Assembly (NCBI GenBank): GCA_023362775.1
Contig: JALMGJ010000026.1
Location: 620,001 to 684,000, forward strand
Direction: 5' to 3'
DNA length: 64,000 nt
Origin: Charina bottae
Taxonomy: Eukaryota > Chordata > Lepidosauria > Squamata > Charinaidae
Shown here: positions 24,501 through 37,944 of the stretch, piece after piece
Numbering within the stretch: position 1 is the stretch's first letter
How the letters are laid out: the number at the start of each line of letters is the position of its first letter
Notes under the pieces: model-generated
The model's input: the letters and a program-made list of their open reading frames with translations, nothing else
Told to the model about the DNA's origin: nothing
Databases searched by the model: none
Made by a program: the position numbers and the translations under genes

Positions 24501-26314
24501 AAAACTGTATAGTCACAGCCAGTGTCAAAACTGTATAGTCACAGCCAGTTTCAAAACTGTATATGTCACAGTCAGTGTCAAAACTGTATATGTCACAGCC
24601 AGTGTCAAAACTGTATATGTCACAGTCAGTGTCAAAACTGTATAGTCACAGCCAGTGTCAAAACTGTATATGTCACAGTCAGTGTCAAAACTGTATAGTC
24701 ACAGCCAGTGTCAAAACTGTATATGTCAAAGTCAGTGTCAAAACTGTATAGTCACAGCCAGTTTCAAAACTGTATATGTCACAGTCAGTGTCAAAACTGT
24801 ATATGTCAAAGCCAGTGTAAAAACTGTATATGTCACAGTCACTGTCAAAACTGTATAGTCACAGCCAGTGTCAAAACTGTATATGTCACAGCCAGTGTCA
24901 AAACTGTATAGTCACAGCCAGTGTCAAAACTGTATAGTCACAGCCAGTGTCAAAACTGCATATGTCACAGCCAGTGTCAAAACTGTATATGTCACAGTCA
25001 GTGTCAAAACTGTATAGTCACAGCCAGTGTCAAAAGTGTATATGTCACAGCCCGTGTCAAAACTGTATATGTCACAGTCAGTGTCAATACTGTATAGTCA
25101 CAGTCAGTTTCAAAACTGTATAGTCACAGCCAGTGTCAAAACTGTATATGTCACAGCCAGTGTAAAAACTGTATATGTCACAGTCAGTGTCAAAACTGTA
25201 TAGTCACAGCCAGTGTCAAAACTGTATAGTCACAGCCAGTGTCAAAACTGTGTATGTCACAGTCAGTGTCAAAACTGTATAGACACAGCCAGTGTCAAAA
25301 CTATATATGTCAAAGTCAGTGTCAAAACTGTATAGTCACAGCCAGTGTCAAAACTGTATAGTCACAGCCAGTTTCAAAACCGCATATGTCACAGCCAGTG
25401 TCAAAACTGTATATGTCACAGTCAGTGTCAAAACTGTATAGTCACAGCCAGTGTCAAAAGTGTATATGTCACAGCCCGTGTCAAAACTGTATATGTCACA
25501 GCCAGTGTCAAAACTGTATAGTCACAGCCAGTGTCAAAACTGTATATGTCACAGCCAGTGTAAAAACTCTATATGTCACAGTCAGTGTCAAAACTGTATA
25601 GTCACAGCCAGTGTCAAAACTGTATAGTCACAGCCAGTGTCAAAACTGTGTATGTCACAGCCAGTGTCAAAACTGTATATGTCACAGCCAGTGTCAAAAC
25701 TGTATATGTCACAGTCAGTGTCAAAACTGTATAGTCACAGCCAGTGTCAAAAGTGTATATGTCACAGCCCGTGTCAAAACTGTATATGTCACAGTCAGTG
25801 TCAATACTGTATAGTCACAGTCAGTTTCAAAACTGTATAGTCACAGCCAGTGTCAAAACTGTATATGTCACAGCCAGTGTAAAAATTGTATATGTCACAG
25901 CCAGTGTAAAAACTGTATATGTCACAGTCACTGTCAAAACTGTATAGTCACAGCCTGTGTCAAAACTGTATATGTCACAGCCAGTGTCAAAACTGTATAT
26001 GTCACAGCCAGTGTCAAAACTGTATAGTCACAGCCAGTGTCAAAACTGTATAGTCACAGTCAGTGTCAAAACTGTATAGTCACAGTCAGTGTCTAAACTG
26101 TATAGTCACAGCCAGTGTCTAAACTGTATAGTCACAGTCAGTGTCAAAACTGTATAATTCACAGTCAGTGTCAAAACTGTATATTTCACAGTCAGTGTCA
26201 AAACCGTATATATCAAAGCCAGTGTCAAAACTGTATAGTCACAGTCAGTGTCAAAACTGTATAGTCACAGCCAGTGTCAAAACTGTATAGTCACAGCCAG
26301 TTTCAAAACTGTAT
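21507..26314 (+). repeat. Block F, copy 1 (4808 bp)
   Basis: Landmarks at 21853, 22051, 22397, 22970, 24563 and 25386 recur 4781 bp later at 26634, 26832, 27178, 27751, 29344 and 30167. Shared derived states are ACACTCAGTG (near 24411 and 29192), CAAAAATGTATATTTC (near 22829 and 27610) and TATAATTCAC (near 26154 and 30935). An apparently private state is AAAACCGCATATG at 25379, where the other copies have AAAACTGCATATG. Confidence 0.87.
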
Positions 26315-29300
26315 ATGTCACAGTCAGTGTCAAAACTGTATATGTCACAGCCAGTGTCAAAACTGTATATGTCACAGTCAGTGTCAAAACTGTATAGTCA
26401 CAGCCAGTGTAAAAACTGTATATGTCACAGTCAGTGTCAAAACTGTATAGTCACAGCCAGTGTCAAAACTGTATATGTCAAAGTCAGTGTCAAAACTGTA
26501 TAGTCACAGCCAGTTTCAAAACTGTATATGTCACAGCCAGTGTAAAAACTGTATATGTCACAGTCACTGTCAAAACTGTATAGTCACAGCCTGTGTCAAA
26601 ACTGTATAGTCACAGCCAGTTTCAAAACTGTATATGTCACAGCCAGTGTCAAAAGTGTATATGTCACAGCCCGTGTCAAAACTGTATATGTCACAGTCAG
26701 TGTCAATACTGTATAGTCACAGTCAGTTTCAAAACTGTATAGTCACAGCCAGTGTCAAAACTGTATATGTCACAGCCAGTGTAAAAACTGTATATGTCAC
26801 AGTCAGTGTCAAAACTGTATAGTCACAGCCAGTGTCAAAACTGTATAGTCACAGCCAGTGTCAAAACTGCATATGTCACAGCCAGTGTCAAAACTGTATA
26901 TGTCACAGCCAGTGTCAAAACTGTATATGTCACAGTCAGTGTCAAAACTGTATAGTCACAGCCAGTGTCAAAAGTGTATATGTCACAGCCCGTGTCAAAA
27001 CTGTATATGTCACAGTCAGTGTCAATACTGTATAGTCACAGTCAGTTTCAAAACTGTATAGTCACAGCCAGTGTCAAAACTGTATATGTCACAGCCAGTG
27101 TAAAAATTGTATATGTCACAGCCAGTGTAAAAACTGTATATGTCACAGTCAGTGTCAAAACTGTATAGTCACAGCCAGTGTCAAAACTGTATATGTCACA
27201 GCCAGTGTCAAAACTGTATATGTCACAGTCAGTGTCAAAACTGTATAGTCACAGCCAGTGTCAAAACTGTATATGTCACAGCCAGTGTCAAAACTGTATA
27301 TGTCACAGTCAGTGTCAAAACTGTATATATCACAGTCAGTGTCAAAACTGTATATATCAAAGCCAGTGTCAAAACTGTATAGTCACAGTCAGTGTCAAAA
27401 CTGTATATGTCACAGTCAGTGTCAAAACTGTATATGTCAAAGTCAGTGTCAAAACTGTATATGTCACAGCCAGTGTCAAAACTGTATAGTCACAGTCAGT
27501 GTCAAAACTGTATAGTCACAGTCAGTGTCTAAACTGTATAGTCACAGCCAGTGTCTAAACTGTATAGTCACAGTCAGTGTCAAAACTGTATATTTCACAG
27601 TCAGTGTCAAAAATGTATATTTCACAGTCAGTGTCAAAACCGTATATATCAAAGCCAGTGTCAAATCTGTATAGTCACAGTCAGTGTCAAAACTGTATAG
27701 TCACAGCCAGTGTCAAAACTGTATAGTCACAGCCAGTTTCAAAACTGTATATGTCACAGTCAGTGTCAAAACTGTATATGTCACAGCCAGTGTCAAAACT
27801 GTATATGTCACAGTCAGTGTCAAAACTGTATAGTCACAGCCAGTGTCAAAACTGTATATGTCACAGTCAGTGTCAAAACTGTATAGTCACAGCCAGTGTC
27901 AAAACTGTATATGTCAAAGTCAGTGTCAAAACTGTATAGTCACAGCCAGTTTCAAAACTGTATATGTCACAGTCAGTGTCAAAACTGTATATGTCACAGC
28001 CAGTGTAAAAACTGTATATGTCACAGTCACTGTCAAAACTGTATAGTCACAGCCAGTGTCAAAACTGTATATGTCACAGCCAGTGTCAAAACTGTATAGT
28101 CACAGCCAGTGTCAAAACTGTATAGTCACAGCCAGTGTCAAAACTGCATATGTCACAGCCAGTGTCAAAACTGTATATGTCACAGTCAGTGTCAAAACTG
28201 TATAGTCACAGCCAGTGTCAAAAGTGTATATGTCACAGCCCGTGTCAAAACTGTATATGTCAGTCAGTGTCAATACTGTATAGTCACAGTCAGTTTCAAA
28301 ACTGTATAGTCACAGCCAGTGTCAAAACTGTATATGTCACAGCCAGTGTAAAAACTGTATATGTCACAGTCAGTGTCAAAACTGTATAGTCACAGCCAGT
28401 GTCAAAACTGTATAGTCACAGCCAGTGTCAAAACTGCATATGTCACAGCCAGTGTCAAAACTGTATATGTCACAGCCAGTGTCAAAACTGTATATGTCAC
28501 AGTCAGTGTCAAAACTGTATAGTCACAGCCAGTGTCAAAAGTGTATATGTCACAGCCCGTGTCAAAACTGTATATGTCACAGTCAGTGTCAAAACTGTGT
28601 ATGTCACAGTCACTGTCAAAACTGTATATGTCACAGCCAGTGTAAAAACTGTATATGTCACAGTCAGTGTCAAAACTGTATAGTCACAGCCAGTGTCAAA
28701 ACTGTATATGTCACAGTCAGTGTCAAAACTGTATAGTCACAGCCAGTGTCAAAACTGTATATGTCAAAGTTAGTGTCAAAACTGTATAGTCACAGCCAGT
28801 GTCAAAACTGTATAGTCACAGCCAGTTTCAAAACTGTATATGTCACAGCCAGTGTAAAAACTGTATATGTCACAGTCAGTGTCAAAACTGTATAGTCACA
28901 GCCAGTGTCAAAACTGTATATGTCACAGTCAATGTCAAAACTGTATATGTCAAAGTCAGTGTCAAAACTGTATATGTCACAGCCAGTGTCAAAACTGTAT
29001 ATTTCACAGCCAGTGTCAAAACTGTATAGTCACAGTCAGTGTCAAAACTGTATATGTCACAGCCAGTGTCAAAACTGTATAGTCACAGTCAGTGTCAAAA
29101 CTGTATAGTCACAGTCAGTGTCTAAACTGTATAGTCACAGCCAGTGTCTAAACTGTATAGTCACAGTCAGTGTCAAAACTGTATATTTCACACTCAGTGT
29201 CAAAACTGTATATTTCACAGTCAGTGTCAAAACCGTATATATCAAAGCCAGTGTCAAAACTGTATAGTCACAGTCAGTGTCAAAACTGTATAGTCACAGC

Positions 29301-31095
29301 CAGTGTCAAAACTGTATAGTCACAGCCAGTTTCAAAACTGTATATGTCACAGTCAGTGTCAAAACTGTATATGTCACAGCCAGTGTCAAAACTGTATATG
29401 TCACAGTCAGTGTCAAAACTGTATAGTCACAGCCAGTGTCAAAACTGTATATGTCACAGTCAGTGTCAAAACTGTATAGTCACAGCCAGTGTCAAAACTG
29501 TATATGTCAAAGTCAGTGTCAAAACTGTATAGTCACAGCCAGTTTCAAAACTGTATATGTCACAGTCAGTGTCAAAACTGTATATGTCAAAGCCAGTGTA
29601 AAAACTGTATATGTCACAGTCACTGTCAAAACTGTATAGTCACAGCCAGTGTCAAAACTGTATATGTCACAGCCAGTGTCAAAACTGTATAGTCACAGCC
29701 AGTGTCAAAACTGTATAGTCACAGCCAGTGTCAAAACTGCATATGTCACAGCCAGTGTCAAAACTGTATATGTCACAGTCAGTGTCAAAACTGTATAGTC
29801 ACAGCCAGTGTCAAAAGTGTATATGTCACAGCCCGTGTCAAAACTGTATATGTCACAGTCAGTGTCAATACTGTATAGTCACAGTCAGTTTCAAAACTGT
29901 ATAGTCACAGCCAGTGTCAAAACTGTATATGTCACAGCCAGTGTAAAAACTGTATATGTCACAGTCAGTGTCAAAACTGTATAGTCACAGCCAGTGTCAA
30001 AACTGTATAGTCACAGCCAGTGTCAAAACTGTGTATGTCACAGTCAGTGTCAAAACTGTATAGACACAGCCAGTGTCAAAACTATATATGTCAAAGTCAG
30101 TGTCAAAACTGTATAGTCACAGCCAGTGTCAAAACTGTATAGTCACAGCCAGTTTCAAAACTGCATATGTCACAGCCAGTGTCAAAACTGTATATGTCAC
30201 AGTCAGTGTCAAAACTGTATAGTCACAGCCAGTGTCAAAAGTGTATATGTCACAGCCCGTGTCAAAACTGTATATGTCACAGCCAGTGTCAAAACTGTAT
30301 AGTCACAGCCAGTGTCAAAACTGTATATGTCACAGCCAGTGTAAAAACTCTATATGTCACAGTCAGTGTCAAAACTGTATAGTCACAGCCAGTGTCAAAA
30401 CTGTATAGTCACAGCCAGTGTCAAAACTGTGTATGTCACAGCCAGTGTCAAAACTGTATATGTCACAGCCAGTGTCAAAACTGTATATGTCACAGTCAGT
30501 GTCAAAACTGTATAGTCACAGCCAGTGTCAAAAGTGTATATGTCACAGCCCGTGTCAAAACTGTATATGTCACAGTCAGTGTCAATACTGTATAGTCACA
30601 GTCAGTTTCAAAACTGTATAGTCACAGCCAGTGTCAAAACTGTATATGTCACAGCCAGTGTAAAAATTGTATATGTCACAGCCAGTGTAAAAACTGTATA
30701 TGTCACAGTCACTGTCAAAACTGTATAGTCACAGCCTGTGTCAAAACTGTATATGTCACAGCCAGTGTCAAAACTGTATATGTCACAGCCAGTGTCAAAA
30801 CTGTATAGTCACAGCCAGTGTCAAAACTGTATAGTCACAGTCAGTGTCAAAACTGTATAGTCACAGTCAGTGTCTAAACTGTATAGTCACAGCCAGTGTC
30901 TAAACTGTATAGTCACAGTCAGTGTCAAAACTGTATAATTCACAGTCAGTGTCAAAACTGTATATTTCACAGTCAGTGTCAAAACCGTATATATCAAAGC
31001 CAGTGTCAAAACTGTATAGTCACAGTCAGTGTCAAAACTGTATAGTCACAGCCAGTGTCAAAACTGTATAGTCACAGCCAGTTTCAAAACTGTAT
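26315..31095 (+). repeat. Block F, copy 2 (4781 bp)
   Basis: This copy is collinear with copy 1 but one 27 bp monomer shorter, lost near 26530, which accounts for 4781 against 4808. A private change is GTAAAAACTG at 26410 in place of GTCAAAACTG. The next copy begins at 31096 and keeps the same order to about 32545. Confidence 0.87.
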
Positions 31096-32546
31096 ATGTC
31101 ACAGTCAGTGTCAAAACTGTATATGTCACAGCCAGTGTCAAAACTGTATATGTCACAGTCAGTGTCAAAACTGTATAGTCACAGCCAGTGTCAAAACTGT
31201 ATATGTCACAGTCAGTGTCAAAACTGTATAGTCACAGCCAGTGTCAAAACTGTATATGTCAAAGTCAGTGTCAAAACTGTATAGTCACAGCCAGTTTCAA
31301 AACTGTATATGTCACAGTCAGTGTCAAAACTGTATATGTCACAGCCAGTGTAAAAACTGTATATGTCACAGTCACTGTCAAAACTGTATAGTCACAGCCT
31401 GTGTCAAAACTGTATAGTCACAGCCAGTTTCAAAACTGTATATGTCACAGCCAGTGTCAAAAGTGTATATGTCACAGCCCGTGTCAAAACTGTATATGTC
31501 ACAGTCAGTGTCAATACTGTATAGTCACAGTCAGTTTCAAAACTGTATAGTCACAGCCAGTGTCAAAACTGTATATGTCACAGCCAGTGTAAAAACTGTA
31601 TATGTCACAGTCAGTGTCAAAACTGTATAGTCACAGCCAGTGTCAAAACTGTATAGTCACAGCCAGTGTCAAAACTGCATATGTCACAGCCAGTGTCAAA
31701 ACTGTATATGTCACAGCCAGTGTCAAAACTGTATATGTCACAGTCAGTGTCAAAACTGTATAGTCACAGCCAGTGTCAAAAGTGTATATGTCACAGCCCG
31801 TGTCAAAACTGTATATGTCACTGTCAGTGTCAATACTGTATAGTCACAGTCAGTTTCAAAACTGTATAGTCACAGCCAGTGTCAAAACTGTATATGTCAC
31901 AGCCAGTGTAAAAATTGTATATGTCACAGCCAGTGTAAAAACTGTATATGTCACAGTCAGTGTCAAAACTGTATAGTCACAGCCAGTGTCAAAACTGTAT
32001 ATGTCACAGCCAGTGTCAAAACTGTATATGTCACAGTCAGTGTCAAAACTGTATAGTCACAGCCAGTGTCAAAACTGTATATGTCACAGCCAGTGTCAAA
32101 ACTGTATATGTCACAGTCAGTGTCAAAACTGTATATATCACAGTCAGTGTCAAAACTGTATATATCAAAGCCAGTGTCAAAACTGTATAGTCACAGTCAG
32201 TGTCAAAACTGTATATGTCACAGTCAGTGTCAAAACTGTATATGTCAAAGTCAGTGTCAAAACTGTATATGTCACAGCCAGTGTCAAAACTGTATAGTCA
32301 CAGTCAGTGTCAAAACTGTATAGTCACAGTCAGTGTCTAAACTGTATAGTCACAGCCAGTGTCTAAACTGTATAGTCACAGTCAGTGTCAAAACTGTATA
32401 TTTCACAGTCAGTGTCAAAAATGTATATTTCACAGTCAGTGTCAAAACCGTATATATCAAAGCCAGTGTCAAAACTGTATAGTCACAGTCAGTGTCAAAA
32501 CTGTATAGTCACAGCCAGTGTCAAAACTGTATAGTCACAGCCAGTT
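30155..32546 (+). repeat. Block G, copy 1 of a 2392 bp tandem duplication
   Basis: Every landmark from 30167 to 32066 returns exactly 2392 bp later (32559 to 34458). The rare state CACTGTCAGTG at 31821 is repeated at 34213, and TATAATTCAC at 30935 is repeated at 33327. The block joins the last part of block F copy 2 to the first part of a third F unit. Confidence 0.9.
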
Positions 32547-34938
32547 TCAAAACTGCATATGTCACAGCCAGTGTCAAAACTGTATATGTCACAGTCAGTG
32601 TCAAAACTGTATAGTCACAGCCAGTGTCAAAAGTGTATATGTCACAGCCCGTGTCAAAACTGTATATGTCACAGCCAGTGTCAAAACTGTATAGTCACAG
32701 CCAGTGTCAAAACTGTATATGTCACAGCCAGTGTAAAAACTCTATATGTCACAGTCAGTGTCAAAACTGTATAGTCACAGCCAGTGTCAAAACTGTATAG
32801 TCACAGCCAGTGTCAAAACTGTGTATGTCACAGCCAGTGTCAAAACTGTATATGTCACAGCCAGTGTCAAAACTGTATATGTCACAGTCAGTGTCAAAAC
32901 TGTATAGTCACAGCCAGTGTCAAAAGTGTATATGTCACAGCCCGTGTCAAAACTGTATATGTCACAGTCAGTGTCAATACTGTATAGTCACAGTCAGTTT
33001 CAAAACTGTATAGTCACAGCCAGTGTCAAAACTGTATATGTCACAGCCAGTGTAAAAATTGTATATGTCACAGCCAGTGTAAAAACTGTATATGTCACAG
33101 TCACTGTCAAAACTGTATAGTCACAGCCTGTGTCAAAACTGTATATGTCACAGCCAGTGTCAAAACTGTATATGTCACAGCCAGTGTCAAAACTGTATAG
33201 TCACAGCCAGTGTCAAAACTGTATAGTCACAGTCAGTGTCAAAACTGTATAGTCACAGTCAGTGTCTAAACTGTATAGTCACAGCCAGTGTCTAAACTGT
33301 ATAGTCACAGTCAGTGTCAAAACTGTATAATTCACAGTCAGTGTCAAAACTGTATATTTCACAGTCAGTGTCAAAACCGTATATATCAAAGCCAGTGTCA
33401 AAACTGTATAGTCACAGTCAGTGTCAAAACTGTATAGTCACAGCCAGTGTCAAAACTGTATAGTCACAGCCAGTTTCAAAACTGTATATGTCACAGTCAG
33501 TGTCAAAACTGTATATGTCACAGCCAGTGTCAAAACTGTATATGTCACAGTCAGTGTCAAAACTGTATAGTCACAGCCAGTGTCAAAACTGTATATGTCA
33601 CAGTCAGTGTCAAAACTGTATAGTCACAGCCAGTGTCAAAACTGTATATGTCAAAGTCAGTGTCAAAACTGTATAGTCACAGCCAGTTTCAAAACTGTAT
33701 ATGTCACAGTCAGTGTCAAAACTGTATATGTCACAGCCAGTGTAAAAACTGTATATGTCACAGTCACTGTCAAAACTGTATAGTCACAGCCTGTGTCAAA
33801 ACTGTATAGTCACAGCCAGTTTCAAAACTGTATATGTCACAGCCAGTGTCAAAAGTGTATATGTCACAGCCCGTGTCAAAACTGTATATGTCACAGTCAG
33901 TGTCAATACTGTATAGTCACAGTCAGTTTCAAAACTGTATAGTCACAGCCAGTGTCAAAACTGTATATGTCACAGCCAGTGTAAAAACTGTATATGTCAC
34001 AGTCAGTGTCAAAACTGTATAGTCACAGCCAGTGTCAAAACTGTATAGTCACAGCCAGTGTCAAAACTGCATATGTCACAGCCAGTGTCAAAACTGTATA
34101 TGTCACAGCCAGTGTCAAAACTGTATATGTCACAGTCAGTGTCAAAACTGTATAGTCACAGCCAGTGTCAAAAGTGTATATGTCACAGCCCGTGTCAAAA
34201 CTGTATATGTCACTGTCAGTGTCAATACTGTATAGTCACAGTCAGTTTCAAAACTGTATAGTCACAGCCAGTGTCAAAACTGTATATGTCACAGCCAGTG
34301 TAAAAATTGTATATGTCACAGCCAGTGTAAAAACTGTATATGTCACAGTCAGTGTCAAAACTGTATAGTCACAGCCAGTGTCAAAACTGTATATGTCACA
34401 GCCAGTGTCAAAACTGTATATGTCACAGTCAGTGTCAAAACTGTATAGTCACAGCCAGTGTCAAAACTGTATATGTCACAGCCAGTGTCAAAACTGTATA
34501 TGTCACAGTCAGTGTCAAAACTGTATATATCACAGTCAGTGTCAAAACTGTATATATCAAAGCCAGTGTCAAAACTGTATAGTCACAGTCAGTGTCAAAA
34601 CTGTATATGTCACAGTCAGTGTCAAAACTGTATATGTCAAAGTCAGTGTCAAAACTGTATATGTCACAGCCAGTGTCAAAACTGTATAGTCACAGTCAGT
34701 GTCAAAACTGTATAGTCACAGTCAGTGTCTAAACTGTATAGTCACAGCCAGTGTCTAAACTGTATAGTCACAGTCAGTGTCAAAACTGTATATTTCACAG
34801 TCAGTGTCAAAAATGTATATTTCACAGTCAGTGTCAAAACCGTATATATCAAAGCCAGTGTCAAAACTGTATAGTCACAGTCAGTGTCAAAACTGTATAG
34901 TCACAGCCAGTGTCAAAACTGTATAGTCACAGCCAGTT
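32547..34938 (+). repeat. Block G, copy 2 of the 2392 bp tandem duplication
   Basis: This is the second copy, collinear and of equal length. The junction lies at about 32490-32550, inside a stretch common to both parents (two 26 bp monomers followed by CAGTTTC), after which the order changes from the F start to ACTGCATATG. That is the expected mark of unequal exchange between misaligned but similar monomers. Confidence 0.88.
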
Positions 34939-37935
34939 TCAAAACTGTATATGTCACAGTCAGTGTCAAAACTGTATATGTCACAGCCAGTGTCAAAACT
35001 GTATATGTCACAGTCAGTGTCAAAACTGTATAGTCACAGCCAGTGTCAAAACTGTATATGTCACAGTCAGTGTCAAAACTGTATAGTCACAGCCAGTGTC
35101 AAAACTGTATATGTCAAAGTCAGTGTCAAAACTGTATAGTCACAGCCAGTTTCAAAACTGTATATGTCACAGTCAGTGTCAAAACTGTATATGTCACAGC
35201 CAGTGTAAAAACTGTATATGTCACAGTCACTGTCAAAACTGTATAGTCACAGCCAGTGTCAAAACTGTATATGTCACAGCCAGTGTCAAAACTGTATAGT
35301 CACAGCCAGTGTCAAAACTGTATAGTCACAGCCAGTGTCAAAACTGCATATGTCACAGCCAGTGTCAAAACTGTATATGTCACAGTCAGTGTCAAAACTG
35401 TATAGTCACAGCCAGTGTCAAAAGTGTATATGTCACAGCCCGTGTCAAAACTGTATATGTCAGTCAGTGTCAATACTGTATAGTCACAGTCAGTTTCAAA
35501 ACTGTATAGTCACAGCCAGTGTCAAAACTGTATATGTCACAGCCAGTGTAAAAACTGTATATGTCACAGTCAGTGTCAAAACTGTATAGTCACAGCCAGT
35601 GTCAAAACTGTATAGTCACAGCCAGTGTCAAAACTGCATATGTCACAGCCAGTGTCAAAACTGTATATGTCACAGCCAGTGTCAAAACTGTATATGTCAC
35701 AGTCAGTGTCAAAACTGTATAGTCACAGCCAGTGTCAAAAGTGTATATGTCACAGCCCGTGTCAAAACTGTATATGTCACAGTCAGTGTCAAAACTGTGT
35801 ATGTCACAGTCACTGTCAAAACTGTATATGTCACAGCCAGTGTAAAAACTGTATATGTCACAGTCAGTGTCAAAACTGTATAGTCACAGCCAGTGTCAAA
35901 ACTGTATATGTCACAGTCAGTGTCAAAACTGTATAGTCACAGCCAGTGTCAAAACTGTATATGTCAAAGTTAGTGTCAAAACTGTATAGTCACAGCCAGT
36001 GTCAAAACTGTATAGTCACAGCCAGTTTCAAAACTGTATATGTCACAGCCAGTGTAAAAACTGTATATGTCACAGTCAGTGTCAAAACTGTATAGTCACA
36101 GCCAGTGTCAAAACTGTATATGTCACAGTCAATGTCAAAACTGTATATGTCAAAGTCAGTGTCAAAACTGTATATGTCACAGCCAGTGTCAAAACTGTAT
36201 ATTTCACAGCCAGTGTCAAAACTGTATAGTCACAGTCAGTGTCAAAACTGTATATGTCACAGTCAGTGTCAAAACTGTATATGTCACAGCCAGTGTCAAA
36301 ACTGTATAGTCACAGTCAGTGTCAAAACTGTATAGTCACAGTCAGTGTCTAAACTGTATAGTCACAGCCAGTGTCTAAACTGTATAGTCACAGTCAGTGT
36401 CAAAACTGTATATTTCACAGTCAGTGTCAAAACTGTATATTTCACAGTCAGTGTCAAAACCGTATATATCAAAGCCAGTGTCAAAACTGTATAGTCACAG
36501 TCAGTGTCAAAACTGTATAGTCACAGCCAGTGTCAAAACTGTATAGTCACAGCCAGTTTCAAAACTGTATATGTCACAGTCAGTGTCAAAACTGTATATG
36601 TCACAGCCAGTGTCAAAACTGTATATGTCACAGTCAGTGTCAAAACTGTATAGTCACAGCCAGTGTCAAAACTGTATATGTCACAGTCAGTGTCAAAACT
36701 GTATAGTCACAGCCAGTGTCAAAACTGTATATGTCAAAGTCAGTGTCAAAACTGTATAGTCACAGCCAGTTTCAAAACTGTATATGTCACAGTCAGTGTC
36801 AAAACTGTATATGTCACAGCCAGTGTAAAAACTGTATATGTCACAGTCACTGTCAAAACTGTATAGTCACAGCCTGTGTCAAAACTGTATATGTCACAGC
36901 CAGTGTCAAAACTGTATAGTCACAGCCAGTGTCAAAACTGTATAGTCACAGCCAGTGTCAAAACTGCATATGTCACAGCCAGTGTCAAAACTGTATATGT
37001 CACAGTCAGTGTCAAAACTGTATAGTCACAGCCAGTGTCAAAAGTGTATATGTCACAGCCCGTGTCAAAACTGTATATGTCACAGTCAGTGTCAATACTG
37101 TATAGTCACAGTCAGTTTCAAAACTGTATAGTCACAGCCAGTGTCAAAACTGTATATGTCACAGCCAGTGTAAAAACTGTATATGTCACAGTCAGTGTCA
37201 AAACTGTATAGTCACAGCCAGTGTCAAAACAGTATAGTCACAGCCAGTGTCAAAACTGCATATGTCAAAGCCAGTGTCAAAACTGTATATGTCACAGCCA
37301 GTGTCAAAACTGTATATGTCACAGTCAGTGTCAAAACTGTATAGTCACAGCCAGTGTCAAAAGTGTATATGTCACAGCCCGTGTCAAAACTGTATATGTC
37401 ACAGTCAGTGTCAATCCTGTATAGTCACAGTCAGTTTCAAAACTGTATAGTCACAGCCAGTGTCAAAACTGTATATGTCACAGCCAGTGTAAAAATTGTA
37501 TATGTCACAGCCAGTGTAAAAACTGTGTATGTCACAGTCAGTGTCAAAACTGTATAGTCACAGCCAGTGTCAAAACTGTATATGTCACAGCCAGTGTCAA
37601 AACTGTATATGTCACAGTCAGTGTCAAAACTGTATAGTCACAGCCAGTGTCAAAACTGTATATGTCACAGCCAGTGTCAAAACTGTATATGTCACAGTCA
37701 GTGTCAAAACTGTATATATCACAGTCAGTGTCAAAACTGTATATATCAAAGCCAGTGTCAAAACTGTATAGTCACAGTCAGTGTCAAAACTGTATATGTC
37801 ACAGTCAGTGTCAAAACTGTATATGTCAAAGTCAGTGTCAAAACTGTATATGTCACAGCCAGCGTCAAAACTGTATAGTCACAGTCAGTGTCAAAACTGT
37901 ATAGTCACAGTCAGTGTCTAAACTGTATAGTCACA
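33836..37935 (+). repeat. Block D, copy 2
   Basis: The copy is collinear with 16380-20480 at offset 17456. At about 37917-37950 the order jumps from the first GTCTAAAC monomer to the 26 bp monomers before CAGTTTC. This removes 159 bp, about six monomers including the TATTTCAC pair and the CCGTATATATC landmark, and explains the 3162 bp gap in landmark spacing between 36460 and 39622. Confidence 0.85.
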
Positions 37936-37944
37936 GCCAGTGTC

